A stretch of 64,000 nt of DNA from Sphaerotilus natans (lineage in GTDB: Bacteria > Pseudomonadota > Gammaproteobacteria > Burkholderiales > Burkholderiaceae_C): contig NZ_FTMZ01000008.1 in the NCBI RefSeq assembly GCF_900156335.1, positions 1 to 64,000 on the forward strand, in the 5' to 3' direction. Both the position numbers and the translations under genes were made by a program. Shown here one piece after another: positions 24,795-33,103 of this stretch. Below the pieces are notes generated by a model. That model searched no databases and was not told the DNA's origin. It worked only from the letters and a program-made list of their open reading frames with translations. Each line of letters opens with the position of its first letter. The stretch's first letter is position 1.

Positions 24795-25841
24795 ATGGCA
24801 CGACCCACGATCCGGGACCTGGCCGAGCGCGCGGGCGTGTCGGTGGCCACCGTCAACCGGGTGATCGGCGGCGGCCCGGTGCGCGAGGCGACGATGCAGC
24901 GCGTGGTCGAGGCCGCGCGCGACATCGGCTTCTATGGCCTGGGCGCGCTGCAGCACCGCGTCGAGGTGGCCGCGCGCGGGCGCCAGGCGCTGGCGGTCGT
25001 CATCCAGACGGCGCACCGGGCGTTCTCGGCCCGGCTGGCGGCGGCGCTGGAGGCGGCGGCGCAGCAGGCCGCCCGCGTGCCCGGCGCGCCGGCGCTCACG
25101 CTCCAGGTGGTGCAGCTCGAAGACCTCGCGCCCGAGCGGGTCGCGGCGCTGATGCGCGAGCACGCGGCCCAGGCCGACGCGCTGGCGGTGCTGGCCGCCG
25201 AGCATCCGCGGGTCACCGGCGCCATCGACGAGATCGTCGCCGCCGGCGTGCCGGTGCTTGCGCTGGGCTCGCCGCTGTCGGCGCGCTCGCGCGTGGGCTA
25301 TGTCGGGCTCGACAGCTGGAAGGTCGGGCGCACCGCCGCCTGGGCGCTCAGCCACCTGTGCCGCCGGCCCGGCCGGGTCGGGCTGCTGGTGGGTACGCAC
25401 CGTTACCGCTGCCATGATCTGTATGAAAGCGGCCTGCGCTCCTTCCTGCGCGAGCATCCGGGCGAGCTGGAGCTGATCGAGCCGCTGGCGACCTTCGAGT
25501 CCGACGCCATCGCGCGCGAGCTGACCGAGACGCTGCTGCGCACCCAGCCCGAGCTGTGCGGGCTCTACGTCTCGGGCGGCGGCATCGGCGGGGTGATGGC
25601 GGCGCTGCGCGATCGCCCGCCCGAGCGCGCCCGGGCGCTGGTCACCGTCGGCCACGACCTGCTGGAGAGCACCCGCGCCGGCCTGCTCGACGGCACGCTG
25701 ACCTTCCTGATCTCTCACCCCTTCGAGCGCCTGGCGCAGGAGACCCTCGCGGCGATGCAGCGCGCGCAGGCTGCCGGCGCCCCGGCCGGCGGCGAATCGG
25801 TGGCGGTACCCTTCGAGATCTATACCCGCGAGAACCTGTGA
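24795..25841 (+). CDS. LacI-family transcriptional regulator
   Basis: 348 residues from the ATG at 24795 (AAGGGAAG upstream). The N-terminus is a LacI headpiece (PTIRDLAERAGVSVATVNRV) followed by a periplasmic-binding-like effector domain (VGYVGLDSWKVGRTAAWALS, RVGLLVGTHRYRC, LVTVGHDL, ISHPFERLAQETL). It diverges from the mocD-like operon, with several inverted repeats in between, so it probably represses that operon until its sugar or cyclitol ligand is present. Rhizobial moc genes use a GntR regulator instead. Its 3' end overlaps the convergent hydrolase gene by 22 bases. Confidence 0.92.
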   Translation: MARPTIRDLAERAGVSVATVNRVIGGGPVREATMQRVVEAARDIGFYGLGALQHRVEVAARGRQALAVVIQTAHRAFSARLAAALEAAAQQAARVPGAPALTLQVVQLEDLAPERVAALMREHAAQADALAVLAAEHPRVTGAIDEIVAAGVPVLALGSPLSARSRVGYVGLDSWKVGRTAAWALSHLCRRPGRVGLLVGTHRYRCHDLYESGLRSFLREHPGELELIEPLATFESDAIARELTETLLRTQPELCGLYVSGGGIGGVMAALRDRPPERARALVTVGHDLLESTRAGLLDGTLTFLISHPFERLAQETLAAMQRAQAAGAPAGGESVAVPFEIYTRENL

Positions 25842-26908
25842 GGGGCGGCCGGGTGCGCGCCGGCGTCCACGCCGCGCCACCAGGCCTCGCCAGGCTGGAT
25901 CGCGTCCAGCCCGACGCGCTCGCCCATGCGGGGCGTCGTCACCTGCACGCCCTGGGCGGCGGCGGCCTTGAGCACCCGCTCGAAGGGCTGCTGCCAGGGG
26001 TGGAAGGCCAGGTCGAAGGTGCCGTTGTGGATCGGCATCAGCCAGCGCCCGCGCAGGTCCTGGTGCGCCTGCACCGTCTGCTCGGGGAGCATGTGGATGG
26101 CGCTCCAGCGCGGGTCGTAGGCGCCGGCCTCCAGCATCGTCAGGTCGAAGGGGCCCAGGCGCTCGCCGATGGTGCGAAAGCCGTCGAAGTAGCCTGAATC
26201 GGCGCCGAAGAAGAGGCGGCGCTCGCCCGCGCGGATCGCCCAGGCGCACCACAGCCGCCGGTTGGTGTCCGTCAGCCCCCGGCCGGAGAAATGCTGCGTC
26301 GGCACCGCCGTCCACTCGACGCCGCTCACCGTCGTGCCCTGCCACCAGGCGAGCTGGTGCACCCGGTCCGCCGCGATGCCCCACGCGACCAGCAGGTCGC
26401 CGACGCCGGTGGGCGCGATGAAGTGCGCTGTCTTGCTGCGCAGCGCCATGACGCTGGCGTGGTCGAGGTGGTCGTAATGGTCGTGCGAGATCACCACCGC
26501 CTCGATCGGCGGCAGCTCGTCGATCGTGATCGGCGGCGCGTGGAAGCGTTTCGGCCCGGCCCACTGCACCGGCGAGCTGCGCGGGCTGAAGACCGGATCT
26601 GTCAGCCAGAAGCGGCCCTGCAGCTTCAGCAGCACCGTCGAGTGGCCCAGGCGCCAGACGCTGTTGTCGGGCGCGGCCTCCAGATCGGCGCGGCGCAGCG
26701 GCTGCACCGGGATCGCGCCGCGTGGTACGGTGCTGGCGGGCTTGTTGAAGAAGAAGTCCCACCACAGCCCGAGCCGGCTGGCGGGCGGCGCGCCCTCTTG
26801 GGGCGCGGCGTGGGTGGACGCCGGCACGGAGGCCGTGTCGGACGAGGGATTGCAGGCGGCCAGCGCACTGGCCAGCAGGGGACTGAGCAGGCGAATTCGG
26901 GTCTTCAT
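25820..26908 (-). CDS. Metallo-beta-lactamase-fold lipoprotein
   Basis: About 362 residues from the ATG at 26908. The N-terminus has a lipoprotein signal (LSPLLASALAAC), so the protein is exported and lipid-anchored. ISHDHYDHLDH provides the HxHxDH zinc motif, with later ligands in PTQHFSGRG and FGADSGYFDGF. This matches the UlaG/NAPE-PLD-like branch of the fold, whose members hydrolyse phosphodiesters, lactones or amides. It is the last gene of a six-gene minus-strand operon, 4 bases after the MFS gene. The substrate is unknown. Confidence 0.85.
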   Translation of the reverse strand: MKTRIRLLSPLLASALAACNPSSDTASVPASTHAAPQEGAPPASRLGLWWDFFFNKPASTVPRGAIPVQPLRRADLEAAPDNSVWRLGHSTVLLKLQGRFWLTDPVFSPRSSPVQWAGPKRFHAPPITIDELPPIEAVVISHDHYDHLDHASVMALRSKTAHFIAPTGVGDLLVAWGIAADRVHQLAWWQGTTVSGVEWTAVPTQHFSGRGLTDTNRRLWCAWAIRAGERRLFFGADSGYFDGFRTIGERLGPFDLTMLEAGAYDPRWSAIHMLPEQTVQAHQDLRGRWLMPIHNGTFDLAFHPWQQPFERVLKAAAAQGVQVTTPRMGERVGLDAIQPGEAWWRGVDAGAHPAAPHRFSRV

Positions 26909-26912
26909 GGCG

Positions 26913-28310
26913 TCATGAGGCAAGGGGGCGCGAGCGCGCCGTGGGACCGGGCAGGATGCAGACCAGCGCGACCAGCAGCGACAGGCCGAGCAGGCCGGCG
27001 CTCAGGTTCAGGCAGGCAGCCACGCGATGCGCCAGATCGGCGGCCGTGCTGCCGTGATGACCCGCGCTGGCGCTGTAGACCACCACCAGCAGCGCCAGAC
27101 CGAGCGAGCCCCCGAGCTGGTGCGAGGCATTGACCAGGCCCGAGGCGGCGCCGGCATCCTCCGGCGCGACGCCGGACACGCCCGCCAGCGTCAGCGGACT
27201 CAGCGCCAGGCCCTGGCCCACGCCCAGCACCGCCATCGGCAGGGCCACGCCCGTCAGGTAGGCGGTGTCGATCCCGATCCGGGCCAGCCAGGCCATGCCG
27301 GCCACGCTGCACGCCAGCCCGGCGACCAGCACCCGCTCGTGCCCCCAGCGCCGCGCCAGGGCCGCGACCCCCATGGCCGCCCCCAGCTGCACCCCGGTGG
27401 CGGGCAGGAAGGCCAGGCCGGCCTGCATCGGCGTCATGCCCAGCACGCCCTGCAGGTACTGCGTCAGGTAGAACCAGAAGCCGATCACGCCGGCCAGAAA
27501 GAGCAGCCGCGCAGCATACGCGCCCGAGCGCACCCGGCTGTCGAACAGGCGCAGCGGCAGCAGCGGCTGGGGCGCCCGGGCCTCGTGCCAGAAGAAGCCC
27601 AGCAGCAGCACGCCGCCCAGGCCCAGCGCGCCTTGGCCCATGCCGCTCTGCCATCCGGTCTCGGCGGACTCGACCAGGCCGAACACCAGCAGCACCATGC
27701 CCGCGGTGGACAGCAGGGCGCCGGGCAGGTCGAGCCGGCCGGCGCGGGGCGTCTCTCGCGGCACATGGCGGGCCGTCATCCACAGCAGCCCCAGGCCGAT
27801 CGGCAGATTGACGAAGAATCCCGCGCGCCAGGACAGCAGCTCCGCCAGCACCCCGCCCAGCACCATCCCCAGGCTGGCGCCCACCCCGGCGGTGGCGCCG
27901 TACCAGCCCAGCGCGCGGGTGCGCTCCGGCCCTTCGGCGAAGTGTGTCGCCAGCAGGGCCAGGGTGGCCGGCGCCAGGACGGCCGAACCCAGACCCTGCA
28001 CCGCCCGCGCCGCCACCAGCATCTCCGGCGAGACGGCCAGACCGATGGCCAGCGAGGCCGCGATGAACAGGGTCAGGCCCAGCAGCATCATGCGCCGCCG
28101 GCCGAACAGGTCGCCGGCCCGCGCCCCGGCCATCAGCCCGCCCCCGAAGGCCAGGGTGTAGGCGGTGTGCACCCACGACAGCATCGCCGGGCTGAAGCCC
28201 AGGCTCTCGCGGATCCGGGGCAGCCCGGTGATGACGATCGAGATGTCGATCACGATCATCAGGTAGCTGGCCAGGATCAGGGCCAGCACCGGGCGCAGGT
28301 GCGCTCTCAT
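26913..28310 (-). CDS. MFS drug/solute exporter, DHA2 (14-TM) family
   Basis: 465 residues, mostly hydrophobic, consistent with 14 membrane helices. Motif A between TM2 and TM3 (G-A-R-A-G-D-L-F-G-R-R-R) and the DHA2 motif C region (WRAGFFVNLPIGL, GLGSAVLAPATLALLA) are evident. The N-terminus (LILASYLMIVIDISIVITGL, P-R-I-R-E-S-L-G-F) is standard for EmrB/QacA-type proton antiporters. It overlaps the NAD(P)-binding-protein stop by 4 bases. In this operon it may expel the substrate or a product of the aldehyde/ester metabolism encoded beside it. Confidence 0.92.
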   Translation of the reverse strand: MRAHLRPVLALILASYLMIVIDISIVITGLPRIRESLGFSPAMLSWVHTAYTLAFGGGLMAGARAGDLFGRRRMMLLGLTLFIAASLAIGLAVSPEMLVAARAVQGLGSAVLAPATLALLATHFAEGPERTRALGWYGATAGVGASLGMVLGGVLAELLSWRAGFFVNLPIGLGLLWMTARHVPRETPRAGRLDLPGALLSTAGMVLLVFGLVESAETGWQSGMGQGALGLGGVLLLGFFWHEARAPQPLLPLRLFDSRVRSGAYAARLLFLAGVIGFWFYLTQYLQGVLGMTPMQAGLAFLPATGVQLGAAMGVAALARRWGHERVLVAGLACSVAGMAWLARIGIDTAYLTGVALPMAVLGVGQGLALSPLTLAGVSGVAPEDAGAASGLVNASHQLGGSLGLALLVVVYSASAGHHGSTAADLAHRVAACLNLSAGLLGLSLLVALVCILPGPTARSRPLAS

Positions 28311-28891
28311 GAGGTGCTCACGCCGAGGCTGCTGCGCACTTCACGTCCGGGCGTCAGCGCCAGATCCACGATCAGCCGCGACAGGCTGGCCAGCGACACG
28401 TCATGCCCCTGGAAGGGCTCGCCCTTGCGCGTGATCCGACAGGGCACCGCAGGGCCGCGGTGGAACCAGCCTGGGCGCAGCACCGTGTAGTCCAGGTCGG
28501 AGGCCTCGACCAGCGCGGCCGCATCGCGGTAGGGGTCGAGCACGCTGCGGTAGCGCTCGCCGGGAACCTCGCCGTAGATGCCCATCGAGCTGATGAAGAT
28601 CAGCCGCTTCAGGCCGGTGGCCTGCATCGCCGCGATGATCGTGCGGGCCTGGCGGGGCAGGTCGCCCGCCAGGTTTGCGTAGACCACGTCATGCCCAGGC
28701 ATCACCGCTTCGAGTGCGGCGCGGTCGGTCACGTCGCCTTCGACGAGGTTCACCCGCGCCGGGTCCGGGTTGGCCAGCCGCTGCGCTCGGCGCAGGAACA
28801 GCGTGAGCTGCACCTGCGGATGCTGCAGGAACACCGGGGTGGTGTGGCGCGCGAGCTGGCCGTTGGCGCCGAGGATGAGGATGCGGGTCAT
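28307..28891 (-). CDS. NAD(P)-binding Rossmann-fold protein
   Basis: 194 residues. Starts with RILILGANGQLARHTTPVFL (glycine-rich dinucleotide motif), followed by NLVEGDVTDRAALEAVM and the LIFISSMGIYGEVPG segment, as in the NAD(P)H-binding / atypical SDR group (PF13460 type). Such proteins act as small oxidoreductases or redox sensors. It sits inside the six-gene operon, 13 bases after the NTF2-like gene and coupled to the MFS gene. Substrate unknown. Confidence 0.85.
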   Translation of the reverse strand: MTRILILGANGQLARHTTPVFLQHPQVQLTLFLRRAQRLANPDPARVNLVEGDVTDRAALEAVMPGHDVVYANLAGDLPRQARTIIAAMQATGLKRLIFISSMGIYGEVPGERYRSVLDPYRDAAALVEASDLDYTVLRPGWFHRGPAVPCRITRKGEPFQGHDVSLASLSRLIVDLALTPGREVRSSLGVSTS

Positions 28892-28904
28892 GGCGGCCGT
28901 GCGC

Positions 28905-29366
28905 TCACTTCGGTTCGACGAACGCGCTCTGGTCGCGCCAGGAAAAGCGCGCCAGGCGCTGGGCGATCAGCCACTGCCCATCGCGGCGCACGTACTGGTC
29001 CTTGTAGATCACGCCGTTGATCGTCTTGACTGGCTGGCCCTGGGCCTGGCCGGCGGTGAGCACCACCAGGCAGTAGTGGTCGGCCGTGGCCTGGTCGCCG
29101 TCGATGTTCACCGTCATCTGGCCGTTCAGGTGGTAGACGGTCTCGAAGTTCGCGAGGAAGCCGGAGAACACCTGGGCGATCTGCTCGCGGCCCGTCATCT
29201 GGGCGAACAGCGTGTCGCCGAAGTAGGTGGTGACGGTGGCGTCCTCGGTGAACAGCAGCATCTGGGCCGCGACGTTCTTGTCATCGGCCAGGTTGGAGAA
29301 GGTGTCGACCAGGTGCTTGAGCGCGGACTGGTCTTCCAGGCGTTGGAGGCGTTGTTCGAGGTTCAT
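28905..29366 (-). CDS. SnoaL/NTF2-like protein
   Basis: 153 residues in the alpha+beta NTF2-like fold: QSALKHLVDTFSNLADDKNV, F-T-E-D-A-T-V-T-T-Y-F, and the sheet strands TADHYCLVVLTA and DGQWLIAQRLARFSW. Members are small isomerases, hydratases or ligand-binding proteins. Nothing in the sequence fixes which. In-operon with dehydrogenase, hydrolase and exporter. Cytoplasmic. Confidence 0.8.
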   Translation of the reverse strand: MNLEQRLQRLEDQSALKHLVDTFSNLADDKNVAAQMLLFTEDATVTTYFGDTLFAQMTGREQIAQVFSGFLANFETVYHLNGQMTVNIDGDQATADHYCLVVLTAGQAQGQPVKTINGVIYKDQYVRRDGQWLIAQRLARFSWRDQSAFVEPK

Positions 29367-29411
29367 GTCGGTGTCCAGGAAAAGGGGCGTGTCGGGTGGA
29401 AAGGGCGGGGT

Positions 29412-30863
29412 TCAGCTCGGGCAGGCAAAGGTCTGAGTCCGGGCGTCGTCGAGGGTCTTCCGGGCCTCTTCGGGCAGCAGCACGCCGTCGAGCACGTTGG
29501 CGCGCACGATGGCTTGCACCCGGCTCACGTAGTTCGCGTGGCTGCCGTAGCGCTGGCACAGCTGGGCCGGCGAGAGGTCCACGTGGTAGCCGGAGGGGCC
29601 GCAGAACCACGGTCCGCTGCCGATGCCGGCGTTGGTGGCGATCGGCGCGTCCTGGGCGGCGGTGCGAATGCCGCCGAGCACCTGGCCGCTGGCGTCGCGC
29701 ACATAGCGCTGCTGCTCGTCGACCACGAAGCGCGGCGTGCGGGTGGGCGCGGGGCCGCCGGCGATCCAGCCGTCCAGCGACTTCAGGGCCGCCTTGAGCA
29801 CGTCGCCATTGGGCACGCGGCTGTAGATCGTGTCGGGGCTGCACGGGCCTTTGCTGCGGGTGAGGGCCGTGAGGCTCAGGGCCTGGCCTTGCGTGTCGCG
29901 GAAGGTGCCGTCGCGCTGCAGCATCGGATCGACATAGCCGGCGATCTCGTCGAGCGAGAAGTGCGAGGCACCGTTGATCTCCCACCAGCGCTGGTGGTCG
30001 GTGTCGGGCTGCGGCGCGTAGCCCATCAGCGCGGTGAAGATTTCGGTGCCCACTGCAATCGTCTTGGCGGGCACATCGGTGCGCAGTGGGCCGCTGCGGT
30101 CGTAGAGCAGGAAGCCGTCGTACACGCCGTGCAGCGGCTGGATGCTGTTGTAGTAGGTCGAGACCTTCAGCGTGGACTGTGATTCGGCTGCGGCGATCAG
30201 GCGCCGGGCCTGGAGGCCGCCGAGCAGGCCGTTCGACGCGGTGCGGGCCAGCTGTCCCACCTGCGAGAAGATGTCCCAGGCCAGCACATCACCGCCCACC
30301 GCCATGATCTGCGGGTCGGGCGGATCGATGTCGCGGCCGGTGGCCGGATCGGTGTTCGGTGCCGAAACCGCCAGCGCGGCGTAGCGCTGCGGGTTCCAGC
30401 GCTGGAGCGCCGCCACGCCGTTGCGCTGCACGCTCACGCCCACCCAGGCGTAGCCCTCGCGCACCAGCAGCTCGCGGGTGGCGCCGAACACGAAGTCGAT
30501 GTCCTGGTCCAGCGACACGTTCAGCCACTCGACGATGACCGTGCCGTTGAAGCGTGCGGCATCGGCCGGGCGACGCACCAGCACGCGGGTGGCGTAGGGG
30601 TGGCCGGTGTCGATCGGCTGCGCGTCCTGCATCGGATGAACGATCCGGTAGCGGCCGGCCGTGCCACGCACGATCATCTCGTCTTCGCGGTAGCCGAGGT
30701 CGCGCAGCGGCATCACCGTGGCGCTCATCGGCGAGCCGATGGCCGGGCTCGACTGCACCGAGGGCAGCAGCACAGGCCCCGTGGCCGCCGACGCCGCAGC
30801 CAGCGCCGCGCCGCTCGTGCCGATCAGCATCAGACCGGCCAGGGTGGCGGCGAGCCGCTTCAC
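29412..30863 (-). CDS. Exported alpha/beta hydrolase-domain protein
   Basis: 483 residues from a GTG at 30863 that overlaps the dehydrogenase stop (GTGA); a signal peptide (RLAATLAGLMLIGTSGAALA) follows immediately, which supports this start. The body has NGTVIVEWLNVSLDQDIDFV, YAWVGVSVQRNGV and LIAAAESQSTLKVSTYYN, where the serine replaces the usual G-x-S-x-G context, as in the poorly studied alpha/beta hydrolase domain family PF20091. GASHFSLDE may hold the catalytic His. It is probably an ester or carbonate hydrolase in the periplasm; the substrate is unknown. Confidence 0.82.
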   Translation of the reverse strand: MKRLAATLAGLMLIGTSGAALAAASAATGPVLLPSVQSSPAIGSPMSATVMPLRDLGYREDEMIVRGTAGRYRIVHPMQDAQPIDTGHPYATRVLVRRPADAARFNGTVIVEWLNVSLDQDIDFVFGATRELLVREGYAWVGVSVQRNGVAALQRWNPQRYAALAVSAPNTDPATGRDIDPPDPQIMAVGGDVLAWDIFSQVGQLARTASNGLLGGLQARRLIAAAESQSTLKVSTYYNSIQPLHGVYDGFLLYDRSGPLRTDVPAKTIAVGTEIFTALMGYAPQPDTDHQRWWEINGASHFSLDEIAGYVDPMLQRDGTFRDTQGQALSLTALTRSKGPCSPDTIYSRVPNGDVLKAALKSLDGWIAGGPAPTRTPRFVVDEQQRYVRDASGQVLGGIRTAAQDAPIATNAGIGSGPWFCGPSGYHVDLSPAQLCQRYGSHANYVSRVQAIVRANVLDGVLLPEEARKTLDDARTQTFACPS

Positions 30864-32008
30864 AGTGCGCCCTCCAGGAGGGTGGCCAGCACGGCGCGAG
30901 GATAGGTCTCGGCCAGGCCGAACCAGCGCGCGTTGCCTTCCAGGTTGTCGAGCAGCGCGGGCAGGTCCGCGGCGGTGATGCCCAGCTGCGACAGCCGGGT
31001 GGGCGTGCCGATGCGGTCGAACCAGGCCTCCAGCGCGGCGATGCCTTGCTCGGGGGTGTCCTTGCCGAAGATCTGGCGCGCGAAGCGGGTGAACTGCGCC
31101 GGGTTGCGGCCGTGGTACCACTTCATCCAGGCCGGCATCACCACCGACAGGCCCGCGCCGTGCGGCACGTTGAACAGCGCCGACAGCGCGTGCTCGATCA
31201 TGTGGTTGGGGTAGCTGAAGCCGGCGGTGCCCGCGTAGGTCAGGCCGTTGAGCGCCTGCGTCGAGGCCCAGGCGAACTGCGCGCGCGCGTCCAGGTCGGC
31301 GGGATGCTCCAGCAGCGTCTCGGTGGTCTCGATGACGGTCTGGATCACCGCCTCGACCAGGCGCGACTGGAAGGCCGGCTGCACGGTGGCGGTGAAGTAG
31401 CCCTCGATCGAGTGGGCGATGATGTCCGCGGCCGAATAGACCAGGTAGTCGCGGCTGACGGTCTGCATCAGCGCCGGGTTGACGACCGAGACGCGCGGGA
31501 ACAGGTGCGGTGACTGGATGGCGAACTTCTCCTTCGTCACCTCGTTGGTGACGACCGCGCCGCTGTTCATCTCGCTGCCGGTGGCCGCCAGCGTGAGCAC
31601 CGCGAAGACCGGCAGGGCCGACTGCACCGGCGCCTGGCCGGTGAACAGGTCCCAGACCTCGCCGTCATGGCGGGCCGCGGCGGCGATGGCCTTGGCGCTG
31701 TCGAGCACCGAGCCGCCGCCCACCGCCAGCACCGCGCCGACCTGATGCGCCCGCGCCAGCGCCACGCCCTCGCGCACCTTCGAGAGGACGGGGTTGCTGA
31801 CGATGCCGCCGCACTCGACGAAGGGGATGTCGTGCTCGGCCAGGCTCTGGCGCACGGTGTCGAACAGGCCGTCGCGCTTGATGCGCTCGCTGCCGAAGCA
31901 CAGCAGCACCGAGCGCACGCCGTGCTCGGCCAGATGCAGGCCGATCTGGCGCTCCTTGTCGGCGCCGAACTCGATGCGGGTGGGGTTGTGGAAGGTGAAG
32001 CTGTTCAT
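30860..32008 (-). CDS. Iron-containing alcohol dehydrogenase (YqhD/BdhA-like)
   Basis: 382 residues from the ATG at 32008. It follows the YqhD/butanol-dehydrogenase pattern: FTFHNPTRIEFGADKERQIG at the N-terminus, cofactor motif VGGGSVLDSAKAIAAAAR (~96-113), TLAATGSEMNSGAVVTNE, and metal ligands D196, H200, H274 and H284 (SAADIIAHSIEGY; IEHALSALFNVPHG). These enzymes reduce aldehydes with NADPH, often in detoxification. It is the first gene of the six-gene operon and faces a divergent LysR gene, a layout shared with yqhC-yqhD of E. coli although there the regulator is AraC-type. Cytoplasmic. Confidence 0.92.
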   Translation of the reverse strand: MNSFTFHNPTRIEFGADKERQIGLHLAEHGVRSVLLCFGSERIKRDGLFDTVRQSLAEHDIPFVECGGIVSNPVLSKVREGVALARAHQVGAVLAVGGGSVLDSAKAIAAAARHDGEVWDLFTGQAPVQSALPVFAVLTLAATGSEMNSGAVVTNEVTKEKFAIQSPHLFPRVSVVNPALMQTVSRDYLVYSAADIIAHSIEGYFTATVQPAFQSRLVEAVIQTVIETTETLLEHPADLDARAQFAWASTQALNGLTYAGTAGFSYPNHMIEHALSALFNVPHGAGLSVVMPAWMKWYHGRNPAQFTRFARQIFGKDTPEQGIAALEAWFDRIGTPTRLSQLGITAADLPALLDNLEGNARWFGLAETYPRAVLATLLEGAL

Positions 32009-32092
32009 GTCCGGTCTGGGGTCGTCGTGTGATGGACCGGACTGTAGGTCGCTGATACTTGCTGGAATAGACGGCAATCCTTTGAATGATTT

Positions 32093-32107
32093 ACAACTGA
32101 TGGTTGT
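32093..32107. promoter_or_regulatory. Small inverted repeat upstream of the LysR gene
   Basis: ACAAC-TGATG-GTTGT, perfect 5-base arms with a 5-base spacer, in the AT-richer part of the gap between the divergent dehydrogenase operon and the LysR gene. It ends just before the AGAGGAGA ribosome-binding site of the LysR gene. It could be an autoregulatory site or a small mRNA hairpin. Confidence 0.3.
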
Positions 32108-32124
32108 GAAAAAGAGGAGATCTC

Positions 32125-33096
32125 ATGCCGATCAACGAGTTGCGCGCCATCACCACCTTCGTCCGCACCGTCGAGCTGGGCAGCCTGAGCCAGGCCGCCG
32201 CGGCGCAGCAGATCACGCCCCAGGCCGCCAGCAAGGCGCTGACGCAGCTGGAGCAGCATCTGGGCGTGCGGCTGTTCCACCGCACCACCCGGCGCATGGC
32301 GCTGACCGAGGAGGGGCGGCGTTTTCTCGATTCGGTGCAGCCGGCACTGGCCGGGCTGCAGCAGGCGCTGCAGGGGGTGCGGCAATCGCGGCAGGCGATG
32401 GGTGGCCCCTTGCGCATCGTCGGGCCGCGCACGGTGCTGCCCCTGGTGCTGGGGCCGCTGCTCGACGAGTACTGTCGGCTCTATCCCGAAGTGGAGCCGG
32501 ACGTGCAGCTCGACGACCGCATCGGTCACTGGGTGGATGACCGGGTGGATGTGGGCTTTCGCCTCGGCAATTCACCCGAGGAGGGCGTGATCGCGCGGCG
32601 ACTCTTCCCGATGCAGCTGCTGGTGTGCGCCGCGCCGACCTATCTGCGCCGCCATGGCGTGCCGCGCAGCCTGGCCGATCTGGCGTCGCACCGCTGCAGC
32701 GCCTTTCGGCGCCTCTCCGACGGCGGTGTCGTGCCTTGGCGGGTGCAGGTCGGTGACAGCACGCAGGACCTGCCCGTGCGCCCGGCCTTCTGCACCAACG
32801 ACGAGGCCTTCGAGCTGCGTGCGGTGCTGGCGGGCGATGTGCTGGCGCAGCTGGCCATGCCGACTGCGGCGCCTCACATCCGGGCCGGTCGCCTGGTGCC
32901 GCTGCTGGTCGAGCACCTGTGCGACACCTTCAGCATGCATCTCTACTACGGCAGCCGGGTGGCGCAGCCGGCGCGGGTGCGCTGCTTCATCGACCTGGCC
33001 GTGGAGCGGCTGACCGACAGCCCCGCGCTGGTGCTGGACGCCGAGACGCTGATGACCGCACACGAGCGCGGCCTGGCTGCGCTGGCCGGGCGCTGA
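32125..33096 (+). CDS. LysR-family transcriptional regulator
   Basis: 323 residues; AGAGGAGA lies 5 bases before the ATG. The N-terminal winged helix is typical (LRAITTFVRTVELGSLSQAA, then ITPQAASKALTQLEQHLGVR and LFHRTTRRMALTEEG). The C-terminal substrate domain has R-I-V-G-P-R-T-V-L-P and the VDVGFRLGN region. It diverges from the aldehyde-reductase operon and most likely activates it in response to a substrate; that is inference from gene orientation. Confidence 0.93.
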   Translation: MPINELRAITTFVRTVELGSLSQAAAAQQITPQAASKALTQLEQHLGVRLFHRTTRRMALTEEGRRFLDSVQPALAGLQQALQGVRQSRQAMGGPLRIVGPRTVLPLVLGPLLDEYCRLYPEVEPDVQLDDRIGHWVDDRVDVGFRLGNSPEEGVIARRLFPMQLLVCAAPTYLRRHGVPRSLADLASHRCSAFRRLSDGGVVPWRVQVGDSTQDLPVRPAFCTNDEAFELRAVLAGDVLAQLAMPTAAPHIRAGRLVPLLVEHLCDTFSMHLYYGSRVAQPARVRCFIDLAVERLTDSPALVLDAETLMTAHERGLAALAGR

Positions 33097-33103
33097 GCAG
33101 CGC

